The translations under genes and the position numbers were made by a program. The notes under the pieces were generated by a model. That model did not search any database. It worked only from the letters and a program-made list of their open reading frames with translations, and was not told the origin of the DNA. DNA of 64,000 nucleotides from Neodiprion pinetum. Taxonomy: Eukaryota > Arthropoda > Insecta > Hymenoptera > Diprionidae. Of this stretch, positions 1-10,217 are shown one piece after another. The stretch spans positions 14,249,871-14,313,870 of the forward strand of contig NC_060234.1 in NCBI RefSeq assembly GCF_021155775.2. The letters run 5' to 3'. Numbering within the stretch: the stretch's first letter is position 1; each line of letters starts with the position of its first letter.

Positions 1-1034
1 GGGTGCTTGGAAGAAACGCAGCAGGTAGGTGAAAACACTTTGTTTGATCACTTTTATTATTTCGTTCACTAAAAATAGCAATCAAATTTATTTCTATCAA
101 CAGCTGATGTGGCCAAAATAATGACTTCTGTAATATTCACTGTTATCTACCTATTCAATTTATCACACGTACAAAGATCATCGCCACTTTCAGGCAGCTG
201 AGTAACTTTCTCACTCTCTTGTGATTTCAGGCGGTAATATTGAATTTTATCACTTTTGGAGATGAGACATTAAACCAAGCGTTCAAGAAATTTGAATATA
301 TCACTGTCGGTAATAGAACTGTGAATCTTTTTTTTCGAAAATGTTTCAACAAAATTTACCAATAGTCGATAGTCAATGTATTTTTTTGGATCAAAAAAGT
401 ATTGTGACTCCTATTAAAAATCTTCCTGTGATTATCAGAGTTCATTTCACAGATTTTCAATAACGTTTGATTAAATAAATGGAGGGGACGTAATACTCGA
501 ATTGAAAATTCGAGTAATATTAGATTCATCAAAATCATTTCTGTATTTCGTGTCAGTGCCATTCGAAACAAAGAAAATCAAATCGGAAGCGTAGAACTCA
601 GGAACGTAAATCATATCCGGTAGGACAAATTGAAAATCAACTTTCTCACAATGCGCCTTAACGTCACAATTAGCTTCAAGGACAATCATGTTTTAGAGTA
701 ATGTCAGAACATTAATACGAGGATATTGACTTATTGGATTCAAGATTGCCTCCCTTGTTCCATCAAAATAAATGAATATCTAATTTTCAACGAAGTTCAT
801 GAAGATTTTTTTTCCAAATAATGTAATCCGATACAATACCTTGTTCATAGTCCTCCGAACATCAGCTTGTAACAAGGATATTTGGAAAGAGTCCCTGTGT
901 TGCAGAAACCATTATAAGATTCTTGGTTCTCAATTCGTGCCACTAAATAATTTCTGCGTTTCAGGTTCCATTTCCAATCTCAGGATGAGATTTTTTTGTT
1001 CTAGACAATGCTAACATGAAATGCCGAAATAATT
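1..1034. other. unassigned AT-rich DNA
   Basis: No convincing gene or repeat seen. Short open frames here lack similarity to anything I recognise. The stretch ends where the DIRS-like element begins. Confidence 0.5.
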
Positions 1035-1205
1035 AAATGATTAAACGAACTTACCAAGTGAAGTTCTATCATAATTGTATGAAGCGCCTCTTCCGAGATG
1101 ATCAACTGGTAGTGCCCCTACTCCACACCGATGTCGCCACATATTTCATAGTTATATATCGAAAAAGTCGGCCCTGTACCCTTGTCCCCTAGATCTAGAC
1201 ATTCT
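1035..1205. repeat. left inverted terminal repeat of the DIRS-like element
   Basis: Bases 1106-1203 are the reverse complement of about 5876-5963 with very few differences. The outermost ~40 bases (1035-1074) have no partner in the right repeat but are complemented in the internal region at 1263-1343, as expected for DIRS left ends. Confidence 0.88.
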
Positions 1206-1262
1206 TTGAAAGCGTTGCCGTTGTATTAGGGGTATGTAATCGTGTATTAGATGGGTATTTTT

Positions 1263-1384
1263 GGGTGGGTGTTGATCATCTCGGAAGAGGCGCTTCATAC
1301 AATTATGATAGAACTTCACTTGGTAAGTTCGTTTAATCATTTAATTGTATTGCGCGTCTCTTCCTCGAGATCAATTGGTAGATG
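1263..1384. repeat. internal complementary region (ICR) of the DIRS-like element
   Basis: 1263-1343 is the reverse complement of the left end (1035-1105). 1344-1384 is the reverse complement of the right end (about 5964-6006). The two parts abut, so the region is complementary to the junction the two element ends would form in a circle. In DIRS1 biology the ICR is thought to template joining of the ends. Confidence 0.87.
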
Positions 1385-1457
1385 TTTAAAGCTAATAACG
1401 GCAACCAATATTATTTATTAGTTTTGTGTTATACGTTGTGTCTTAACACTACTAATG

Positions 1458-2448
1458 TTATTGCAAGTTCAAGATCGCTCGTGCGTAAGAATCCTTATCT
1501 CTACTGACATTTGAATGATAAAATTTTGCGAAGGTTTCAGATCCCGTTGTCCAGCCTGCAGTTTTTCTTATCGTTTCTATATCGATGTTGTTTCTTTTCG
1601 CTGCAGACGTGGATGCGTGGCGTGTACTGTGTGCTGTAAATTTGTCCGTATTTACTCCGCTATTTTTCAATGTTAATTTGACCCATCGACTCAGGGTTTG
1701 CGATGAGACGGCTTGAAATAGTTTTTTGAACGATAGGAAGAGATCTATCGTGGAGCCTCTTGAGGTTTTTGTTCTCTCCAGATAGTTTTGTAAGGCTGAT
1801 GCCGAACAAAGTTTTTCGTCTTCCGCGTAGAAGGGTATGATTAATAGCGGCTGTTTTCGATTAGCGCCCGTAGTTTTGATTCGATCCGGGATTCTAATCT
1901 CGAACGCATTTCCCACTCTTTGAATATTCTCGATGTTTATTTTTGAGTATGTTTGCATCCTATCTCCCGTGATTAAGGCTAGCAGGGTAAAGAGTTTCAT
2001 GGTTAAATCTTTCAGCGAGAGATTTTCATTTTTTGGCAGAGACTTGAAATAATTAAGAACAATCTTTGGTTCCCAGATTGAATCGTATTTTGGTCTCGTT
2101 GGTCTCAAGCTGTGTACTGCTTTGAAAAACCTTTTGATGTGGTGATCTTGTCCCACTTCCGGCCCGATAATAAGCGAAATTGCGGATCTGAGGGTGTTAA
2201 GCGACCCATGGGAGGCTCCCGTGTCGTATGTTTTTGCGAGGAATTTTAAAATATCTGACACCGTTGCTTCGTATGGAGAAATTATTCTCGGAGCAATGGA
2301 TCCACCAGCGTTTTAACGCGCCGGCATATTGTTTAAGCGACGATTCGCTTACGGATGATATCATGATCTGGATTGCTGTTTCTGGTAATTTTCTCCTTTC
2401 GAATGCCTGCTCGATAGCTTTCCGGCAACCAGGGAAATGTTCTGCCAA
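1458..2448 (-). pseudogene. tyrosine recombinase (YR) of the DIRS-like element, frameshifted
   Basis: Integrase of the element. The N-terminal part (core-binding region) is read from 2448 and the catalytic part in another frame from 2261 to 1458. The switch lies near 2275 at a short C run, consistent with loss of one base. In the 267-residue catalytic frame the family residues are present: Arg101 in GDRMQTY, His211-x-x-Arg214 in HSTRHAS, Trp237 in AGWTTG, and Tyr248 in KFYH as nucleophile. The start overlaps the end of the RNase H frame (2361-2448), a usual arrangement in DIRS elements. The catalytic set is intact, and only the frameshift blocks a full-length product. Confidence 0.88.
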
Positions 2449-3300
2449 ATTGCGTGAGGTTCCCTGTTAGAACAAATTATTAAGTTAATGTTAGGTTTGA
2501 AGACAATGGGCTCTGCAACGAGCATTGCCTGAAATTTGGGGTACCAGGGTTGAGCCGGCCACTCTGGTACTACTACGATCCCTTGCGCTTCTTCGCGTTC
2601 GATTTTTTGTAGTGTGCGTAAAATTAGTGAAAAGGGTGGAAAAGCGTAGAAATATTGGTTCCATGGGACCGTAAAAGCGTCTACCGCTACAGACCCAGGG
2701 TCTCTTCGCCAAGAAATATATTTTTTGCATTTCGCGTTTTTTCGACTCGCAAATAAGTCTATCTCAGGCATCCCGAATTTTTCAACAATCGTTCGAAAAG
2801 TTGTGTTTTCTAATTCGAATTCGGTTTCCGGTTCCAATCTGCGGGATTCTTCATCCACTTCTACGTTCATTTTTTAACTTATATAAGACGCAAATACCCA
2901 TATGTTTTTATTTTCGCACCAATCCCAGATATTTCTTGTTACTTTGTTTAAGTGGGGGTATTGAATTCCTCCTTCTCGATTGATGTACGAGATCGCGGTT
3001 GTATTGTCTATTCTAAGGAGTATCTGACGGTTTTCTAAGTTTTTCGCGAAGCATTTGAGGCCAAAAAAGGCTGACAATAGCTCGAGGTAATTTATATGGG
3101 ACAGACGCTCGTTCTCATTCCAGTGTCCGTGAGATCTTTCGCCTTTGCAAAATACTCCCCATCCCGATAGCGAGGCGTCCGAAAAGATCTCAAGAGTAAA
3201 ATTCGAATCTTGAATTGGGTTTATTGAGGATTCAATCTTTGATTCCCACCAGGTGAGATCCGGCGAAAGAGTTTCCGGTACATTCATGTATCCCTCATAT
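2361..3300 (-). pseudogene. RNase H and linker region of the DIRS-like pol, one stop
   Basis: RNase H domain: acidic residues sit in EIFSDASLSGWG, NYLELLSAF and LLRIDNTTAISYI. It is followed by a conserved DIRS segment with DLFASRKNAK, ISWRRDPGSVAVDAF and FYAFPPFSLI. A TAA at 2874-2876 interrupts an otherwise continuous frame (the ATG at 2870 is in phase). The junction with the reverse transcriptase near 3300 needs a change of frame, so the pol polyprotein is broken there too. The C-terminal 29 codons overlap the recombinase frame. Confidence 0.85.
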
Positions 3301-4270
3301 TTTCCCCGTTGGACCTGAGGGCTAAGTATTTTTCTCGCTCAAAAGCTTTAGTATGGCCCCAGCTGTAGTTGACCGCAAAGCACGCTGACACTAAAGTACC
3401 GAGGAATTGTGCGAATTCCCTAATTTTTACGGAATCTCGAATTTTCAACTGAGCGCTTTTTTCTTTGATACTTTCTTTTTTCTCTTTTGTTAATTCTACA
3501 GTCCATCGTACGGAATCAAAATAAAACCCTAAAAATTTGCAACGTTGGGACGGTGTGATTTGACTTTTATTTTCGTTTATAATGAATCCTAGTTTTTTCA
3601 GGAGTTTGCAAGTCTCTCTGACGTTATCTTGGCACGTGGTGTACGTGTCTCCAAAAAGTAAAAAATCATCGAGATATAGCACGGACAAATATCCTCTTTT
3701 CCTCAGGTGCGAAATTACTGGTTTCATTATTTTCGTAAAAACCAACGGAGCAACGCTAAGGCCGAACGGCAAACATGTAAATTCAAAATATTGTTGATCT
3801 AACTGGAACCGTACGTATTTTCTGTGTGTTTTCGCGAGTGGAATCAGGTAATACGCGCCTTAAGGTCCAAAGTGGCCATAAAGCACTGAGGGCTTATAAG
3901 TCTGAGAGCTGTTTTCCGGTCTTCCATTTTGAAATGTTCCGTTATGACGAAAGCGTTCAGTTCCTTCAAATTTATAATCAACCGCTTCGAACCGTCGGGT
4001 TTCGGTCGTAGGAAAATGTTTGAGATGAATTGATTTTTTGCCGGATTACATTTAGCGATGGCTCCTTTTCTGAGCAGTTCGTCTATGAGTTTTAAGGTTT
4101 CTTGTTTTTCTGAGGGGGACCGCGCGGGTTCGATAGGCACCCTGTTTTGTTCGACTGTTAGTGAAAACGGTATTTTGTATCCCTCGATCCATGAAAGGAT
4201 CTTTTGATCCGACGTTATTGCTCGCCAATTTTTTAAGAAAAATTGTAATCTACCTGCCGTGATACCTACA
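3284..4270 (-). pseudogene. reverse transcriptase of the DIRS-like element, frameshifted
   Basis: Reverse transcriptase beginning shortly after the gag-like ORF. The fingers region has NIFLRPKPDGSKRLIINLK. Motif A is reached at about 3850, where the frame reads ATLDLKA and then shifts: one base appears lost exactly at the codon that should give the second Asp, after which the +1 frame continues through the palm. Motif C is YLDDFLLFGD (YLDD at residues 33-36 of the 3772-3284 frame). A second shift at about 3300 separates this from RNase H. Two frameshifts mean no functional enzyme from this copy. Confidence 0.88.
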
Positions 4271-4274
4271 AGGT

Positions 4275-5261
4275 TTACCGTCGTCGGTTCTGAGAGTTGT
4301 TGTCTCTTCGCTGATACGGTTTGTGGTGTGATTGGCTCGGCTGTGTTCGCTGGGATGGGTATTTCTTCTGCGCTTGAAATCCTGTGTATTTCTGCCCCCC
4401 GGTCGTTCCCGATTGTGTTTTTTGCGCTTGGTAACGCGGCGGGGTCTTGAAGTTTTTTGAATTCTTTGGTGTTTGATTTTTTGTTGCAGGTTTTAGCTCA
4501 TTAAGTGACCGTTCCAAGTTTTTGGCTGACCGCAACCGATCCTCGAGATCCTTTCCGCATAGCCATTCGTCTGTTGTTGAATTTTGCAGTGCGTCCTTCA
4601 CCGATATTTTTAGCGGCGCTAAGATAAGGCTTTTCCTTACTGCGGTTTCTTCGCGTTGAAGATCTGCGAGAAGTCTCGCCGTGTCGCTGATCGATTCTAT
4701 TAATGCAAGGTCGGTATCGTTATCCCTTTTTATGATTGTTGCCAAAGCTTTCCCTTGAGCGGAAAGGCATGCTGCAATCCTTTCTTGTTTTGAGATGATG
4801 CGGTTATCTCGTTTTACGACCGCCTCCGTTGAGGCCGCTTTTAGCTCGGGATTCACTTTTGGCGGATCAATGAACATGCAGTTGCTTGGCGGAGGGTATT
4901 TTTCGATGATTGACGTCTTTAGCTCTGGTGGCAGACCTTGTTTGAATATTTCCTCCCATCGCACTGCGATAGGTTTTGGAAGTTCCGGTCCCAGGACCCT
5001 GTCTGGGGCAATCCGTTTCCCCATAGCTTTGAGGACGTTTTCTGCCAGTCCCCCTGACTCATCGACTCCTGGGTTCGGTGGTGTCTCAGCTCTCGTAGTT
5101 GTGGGATCGACGTCTTCAGCGCGTCTCGCGTCTCCCTGTGGTTCGACGACGGGTACTTCCCCGGTCGCTGTATCGTCGGCTTGTGAACCTGAGGCCCGAC
5201 CTGTATGCATGAATGAGGAATATTTTCTATGTGATACATCACAGTTGCGGCTTCGTTTCAA
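4275..5261 (-). CDS. gag-like ORF1 of the DIRS-like element
   Basis: About 328 codons without a stop. The N-terminal third is acidic and Pro/Thr-rich. The middle contains PELPKPIAVRWEEIFKQGLP and PPSNCMFIDPPKVNPEL, which resemble the conserved core of DIRS/Ngaro ORF1 proteins. The C-terminus is very basic and rich in Gln, Ser and Arg, ending in RRDNNSQNRRR, as in nucleic-acid-binding gag tails. No zinc knuckle is present. The first codon in the frame is TTG; an exon join from 5473-5802 could supply the real start. The long antisense frame at 4795-5466 is its shadow. Confidence 0.75.
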   Translation of the reverse strand: MKRSRNCDVSHRKYSSFMHTGRASGSQADDTATGEVPVVEPQGDARRAEDVDPTTTRAETPPNPGVDESGGLAENVLKAMGKRIAPDRVLGPELPKPIAVRWEEIFKQGLPPELKTSIIEKYPPPSNCMFIDPPKVNPELKAASTEAVVKRDNRIISKQERIAACLSAQGKALATIIKRDNDTDLALIESISDTARLLADLQREETAVRKSLILAPLKISVKDALQNSTTDEWLCGKDLEDRLRSAKNLERSLNELKPATKNQTPKNSKNFKTPPRYQAQKTQSGTTGGQKYTGFQAQKKYPSQRTQPSQSHHKPYQRRDNNSQNRRR

Positions 5262-5472
5262 TAATGTTCGTGTAAATATATATATACATATATGTATTTA
5301 TACATTTTTGCCATCGCTACAGCTTCCTCGATTGGTTGAAACCTTACGAGTGGCATCGTTTTGGATTTTCCAATTTGTTGGGCATGAGTTACAACTCCTC
5401 TCTAAGGGCTACAGCCCTGCAGAGTGCCGAATTCGCTACAGCGAAATGATCACGATTGACGGGTAAGACGAC

Positions 5473-5802
5473 CTAGCCTGCAAAATATTTCCCTTTTCCT
5501 CTCCCATTCATGGGGATTCCGAGGACAGCGGGGAGACAACTTACCATTTTCCATATTATTTCGAGAAAAACTGTCAGTTTCCCAATTTCTCGTCGGGGAT
5601 TCGTAGCCGCGTCTTCTCTTTCGAGGTTATGATCTCGCGGCGAGCGCGAGTCGGACGACGACGACGAGGCGTGCCTGCGACGCCGTTTCTTTTTCGTCTT
5701 TTTCTTCGCCAATTTTCGTTCCAATCGTTTTATTCGTTTTTCCAGTAGTCCTCCGTCGTTTTCTTTTCCCGAATCTGTACTTCTGCTCCGGTTCCGGAAC
5801 AT
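5473..5802 (-). CDS. N-terminal basic/serine-rich frame of the DIRS-like element
   Basis: Starts MFRNRSRSTDSGKENDGG and continues with a Lys/Arg stretch and a run of serines followed by DSRSPRDHN, an SR-like composition. It lies just inside the right terminal repeat, where transcription of the element should begin, so it is probably the first coding segment of ORF1. At about 5546 the minus strand reads ATG|GTAAGT, a strong splice donor. The residues after it lose the basic character, so the frame beyond the donor may be intron. An in-phase acceptor before 5261 was not found, so the join is unproven. Confidence 0.5.
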   Translation of the reverse strand: MFRNRSRSTDSGKENDGGLLEKRIKRLERKLAKKKTKKKRRRRHASSSSSDSRSPRDHNLEREDAATNPRREIGKLTVFLEIIWKMVSCLPAVLGIPMNGRGKGKYFAG

Positions 5803-5872
5803 TTTTAATGTTTTTTGTGCACTTTATTATTTTATTTTTTATCTTTTGATTGTGGCTTGTCGGCACAAAAAA

Positions 5873-6006
5873 GAAGAATGTCTAGATCTAGGGGACAAGG
5901 GTACAGGGCCGACTTTTTCGATATATAACCATGATATATGTGGCGACATCGGTGTGGAGTAGGGGCACTACCAGTTGATCTCGAGGAAGAGAGGCGCAAT
6001 ACAATT
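5873..6006. repeat. right inverted terminal repeat of the DIRS-like element
   Basis: Reverse complement of about 1075-1205. Its outer 43 bases are also complemented at 1344-1384 in the internal complementary region, which fixes the right boundary at about 6006. Confidence 0.87.
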
Positions 6007-7962
6007 CCGGTCAATGGAGATTCACAAGCTTTTATTCTTGGCGTAGGACCCCGTAAAGGGTGTGAAATTGAATTTGATTTTAAGCTATCGATAAATTGCA
6101 GGATAACTCTCTGATGCAGATTCGTAATAAAAAAGTTAGCGAGTGAGTAAATCCTATAGCAGACCAAGTGATTATTCGCAAAGCAACGTGTACTAGTGAG
6201 TGAATGCATTTTTTACACTTCACTGGGGTTCCACGAGACCAAAGCACGGGTGATAATTGCAACTAGCTAGCCAGATAACACCGTCGACTAAGATGAACTT
6301 TAAATACATTTTTAACTGAAGTTATTTAACATTTCTATATTTGGATTGGTTCAGTTTGCCTAGCAAAATTCAACCCTACAATTTAAGTGAGGAACTGAAG
6401 GACTATTTATCTGAATTTTATGCCAAAGAGAGTAAAAGTAATCTTCAAAATAAGATACTAAATTGAATGGTATAAAATTTGAAAAATAATGCTGGTCAAT
6501 AATAATGCTTGAATTACAGTGGTGCACAGAGTGATTCATCGGTAGAATGAATTAGCAGCAACGGTTAAGTAACAAACTTATCGCTATTGGCTCAATCAAA
6601 GTAAAATGATGGGATATTCAGCCATTATGATCTGTAGTATATCCCGCTCTTCAATTTTGCCTCAACTGATATTAAGAAGGTGGCGATGGCCTGATGAAAT
6701 TCACTCTGGCACCTGATGTCCGACGGAACAACCAGGTTCGATGGTTGTAATGATTGCACCGCTCGAGAAACCTGCAGGATCCTTGCCACCTAAACGTTTT
6801 GACCATCAGGTAAGGCATAATTTTCCTCGTGTTAACCAAAGTTTAACTTGGAGCCTGCTAAAAAAACGAATTTTATCATTGAATCCATGTTAAAATATTG
6901 TAATAGTCAAAGATCACGTAATTAGAAATTTACCTACATGCTTCCAAGCCTGACAACTTTAGTCCCGCTTTGACGATGAATTATGTCGTACCTGAAAATA
7001 TCAGAAGCTATTATCATCAGACAGAAGCTTTTGATATTTTTGGATACAACTACTTTCCAATAAAATGGACAAAACATAAATCGTGAATAAGAAGCATTTT
7101 TAATTTGATGTAAATAAAGAATTTGTTCACAATAAACGTTGTTTCAACTTACCTACCTCTGTTTGTTCAGACTCCCACTTGTCAATGACATTTCACATTG
7201 AATTTCAGATTTCTCTTATCAATAAATAACACCCAATTTCTGTATCATTTGATATTTGCTTTTTCCTTGAATTCTTTATTCCGTCGGTTGAATATCTTCC
7301 GCTATCGACCACGGTATTGCTGGACGATACTATTCTTCTTAGACAATTCAGGCTACGTAAAAATAAATAGCAACATGACCTCAATCTGCGGTTTCACGCG
7401 CCAGAGACGTACAGCTCTTGTCTCATTTGGTGTACGTTGGTCCCCTGCTCAGCAGATGAAAACATCGGCCCGGGGCAATTTCACCGACCAATAAGATTGA
7501 ATTATTTGGTACATGCGTATTGACTGTATAGTTTCTAGAGATTTTCCCGGTATATACATCCATATGTATAGAGGTGAAGCTCCCATCAAGGAAGAACGTT
7601 GCAATAAAAACAAATTCTCAAAAAAAGTATCAAAAAACAAAATCCATGTCGTCGGTCATCATCAAAATCAATCAGTCATATGGAAGCCGTCATTATCTGA
7701 AAGATAACAGGTCAAGTACGCAATCGTGTCAAGATCCAATGAAGTTGGAAGCTCCAATTGTAAAAAAGCTTACTAAGTTGTCACAACAGGCAAGCCTATT
7801 TATCTGACTCTTTAAGAGCCAGTATTTAATGGAATGTCGAATATACCTATAAAATAACAAATATACTTAATTCCTTGTTTTCTGCTCTCAAATCACAGAC
7901 ACCCACTCTCAAACAAATCGACACTCTATACCGTATATACTGTAAAAACTACAACTAATGTT
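6007..7962. other. unassigned DNA
   Basis: No recognisable coding region, terminal repeat or tandem repeat. Several short open frames on both strands have no motif. Probably intergenic or intronic. Confidence 0.45.
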
Positions 7963-8241
7963 ATGTGGGACAATCATCACAACATTTCAAAAAATGTTTC
8001 TCAAATCATATTTATGATATCAAGTCCAGATCCAAATAAGTCAGCCCTGGTATTCCATACACTTACTGAGGGTCACAATTTCAATTTCGATGATGTCAAA
8101 ATATTAAGTCAAGAGAATAATTGGTACAAAAGATTAACCAAAGAAATGATCCACATCTCCACGAATGATACAGTCAACAAAAGAACAGACATACAAAATC
8201 TTAGTAATCTGTATTCTGACATCATAAGGAATGGAAATTAA
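7963..8241 (+). pseudogene. Penelope-like element GIY-YIG endonuclease fragment
   Basis: The 92-codon frame contains SALVFHTLTEGHNFNFDDVK, ILSQENNWYKRLTKEMIHI and NKRTDIQNLSNLYSDII. This matches the C-terminal half of the endonuclease of Penelope-like retroelements (pattern: S-A-L-x-x-H, GH-x-F-x-F, KIL, then RL-x-x-EM-x-HI and T-D). The GIY and YIG strands are not visible upstream, so it is 5' truncated. In Penelope elements the endonuclease follows the reverse transcriptase, but no reverse transcriptase precedes it here. Confidence 0.65.
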
Positions 8242-8754
8242 CTGAAACCATTATCTCAAACGTCCAGCAAACGTCAATTCAAATTTCGCACACTTACCAT
8301 CTTGACTCTGTTTGACTACGTAATATAACATTGTTAACACAGAAATATGGTCAGCCATATGCAATACCTGTTTAAAACCGCGCTTCCTCCATGGCAGCCC
8401 CAAAATGAATACCTAAGCACTTAGGAATGTCCTAATGTCAGTTTCGTCTGATTAACTTTTACTTTGAAATTAGATATAAATTCTTAACATGTTCATGCTC
8501 TATGAGCACCTACTAATTTCTCTGTAATTATATAGGTTATTTTTCTTTTCTTTTCCAACAAATAGCCTGGTGGTGGCTGGCTAGGCCCAGCCAAAGCGTC
8601 GTAATGAGAAACTTGATAGTTTTTCCTGCTGGCAAAATTGACCTTCCCCGATGAATTCCTCACTCATATATTTTCTACGGTCACGGAAATCCACACAAAA
8701 CACAGAAACTGATCAAATAGTCTATTGGTGAGAAGTATTTTGTGCAGCAACGAA
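8242..8754. other. unassigned DNA between Penelope fragment and LTR A fragment
   Basis: No gene or repeat recognised. Confidence 0.4.
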
Positions 8755-10217
8755 TGCACAATATATTCGGTAGCTCAGTTCCGCGGAGAGGGGAGAGGTA
8801 ATTTTTGGGTAGAGAGAGAGAGCGCGAAATACACAACACCAATACGTTATTTTACCAAGTTAATATGATATAAAGATAAAATATTTCCAGCCAGCGATAA
8901 TACAAAATAAAAGAAAATAATAGCTCAAAATTCGTGGAGCGCAATCTTAATTATCACCTTAATTACTATTTTCTTATTCCTACGTTGAGGCCTCTCATTA
9001 ACGCGCATCCGAGTTCAACTCCTTCCGCGACGTCGGAACGCGGTTCGCGAGTTTGAACGCTCCCCCTTCGACGATTCGCGACCTACACAAGAAGTGACAC
9101 TTTATCTCGATTGATTTGACGTGACTCCGTGCAACGGAATTTGGTTACACTCAATTGGAAACAGTCTTGCCTCGACTCAAACCCGTGACTCTACTCGACC
9201 AGCTCGGTCACTCATAATTGGCTCTATGTTAATACGCGCAACTCAGGCTACGGTCACCAAACGAAAGAATCGGCAAACGAATTTGGAGTATCATTCGACA
9301 CGCAAATTACAAATCGGCTATCCTTTTTCCGACAAGCCCTCGCTCAATTACTCTCGAAATTCAATCGCAAGAATGACAGCAACGCTTACCGCTCCACATC
9401 CAGCTCACGAATTCGCCGACCCCCTCGTGAAGGTGGAAGGCCATCGTTCCTCGCAGTAACAGATTTTCAAACAGACTCGAAACGAATTCACAGACTCGAC
9501 TATCAACAGGTACAACTGCCTTGCTCAATCGCCAGAACTAGAGTGAGCTTTCTGATGGCCGATCGGCCGTAACGCCGATCTCGTCACGCTAATCCCTTCG
9601 TGACGTCATGACCCTAAGAATGCGCCAATTCGATCAGTTATCGATTTCGGAGATTGCGCAACTTGACACGCATCTGTTGTCGCTTCGCGGCGCAGAACTC
9701 AACGCTAGATCGCAATGTCGTCTTCCGCGCAGCTCTATGGTGTCCCGGGGTTGGGCGGGGTGGTGCTCCCTCGTCGCTAGCCGGTCTCTCGTGGTTGCCT
9801 TGGTCAGGTATAGGCGGGGTGAGCTGGGAGGCTGCGGCGCGCTGGCCGCCAGCGGGAATCGCGCCCGCCTTGGATTCGCGCGCTGCAAGGACCTGCGTTG
9901 GCTCTCTCTCCGCAGCCTCGACATCCTTCCCGCAAGATCTTCGCGGTTTCGCCTCGCTTCAAAATATCCTCGGGGTCGGAGTTGGTCGCCGGCCTGTGGC
10001 CGGTGTACTCGAAAAAAAAAAAAAAAACAAAATCCTGCAATATCTTAATCGTGATTCGCTATTGCGTCCCTGTCGAAGCTCGGATGCGTGACTCCAGTTC
10101 TGGCGCTCCTCTATTATTATTTCGCGACCCGATCTCAGAAGCCCTTATCCCTGGGTTCCGCCCAAGCTTCAGGGAGCATTTTGTAGCGGGCATGCATAAA
10201 AGAAATGCCACGTTACA
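8755..10217 (+). mobile_element. family A LTR, 5'-truncated copy
   Basis: Collinear with the intact family A solo LTR at 49937-51918, and in reverse orientation with 31722-35471. Shared landmarks are the purine-rich GGAGAGGGGAGAGGTAATTT near 8780, the segment with TTTGGTTACACTCAATT near 9145, and the terminal GCCACGTTACA at 10207-10217. The first ~170 bases of the LTR are missing. The GC-rich interior (9640-10000) yields long open frames in several phases on both strands. These are composition artefacts, not genes. Confidence 0.75.

Larger units (their letters stand above)
1035..6006 (-). mobile_element. DIRS1-like tyrosine-recombinase retrotransposon, full length, mutated
   Basis: Element of about 5 kb transcribed on the minus strand. 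Reading right to left it carries a basic/serine-rich N-terminal frame, a gag-like ORF, reverse transcriptase, RNase H and a tyrosine recombinase. Inverted terminal repeats lie at about 1075-1205 and 5873-6006. An internal complementary region at 1263-1384 contains the complement of the left outer end joined directly to the complement of the right outer end. That arrangement is the hallmark of DIRS1-type elements, which integrate through a recombinase from a circular intermediate and make no target-site duplication. None is visible here. Coding sequence is broken by at least three frameshifts and one stop, so this copy cannot move unaided. Ngaro-type elements have split direct repeats instead and do not fit. 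Confidence 0.9.

Noticed and set aside
2228..2470. Plus-strand frame overlapping the recombinase start
   Set aside because: Antisense to the tyrosine recombinase region, with no motif of its own.
4795..5466. 223-codon plus-strand frame
   Set aside because: Antisense to the DIRS gag-like ORF. The minus-strand translation has the expected composition and neighbours.
9608..10091. Long overlapping frames on both strands (also 31740-32328 and 51386-51730)
   Set aside because: They fall in the GC-rich block of LTR family A, occur in several phases at once and are not conserved in frame between copies.
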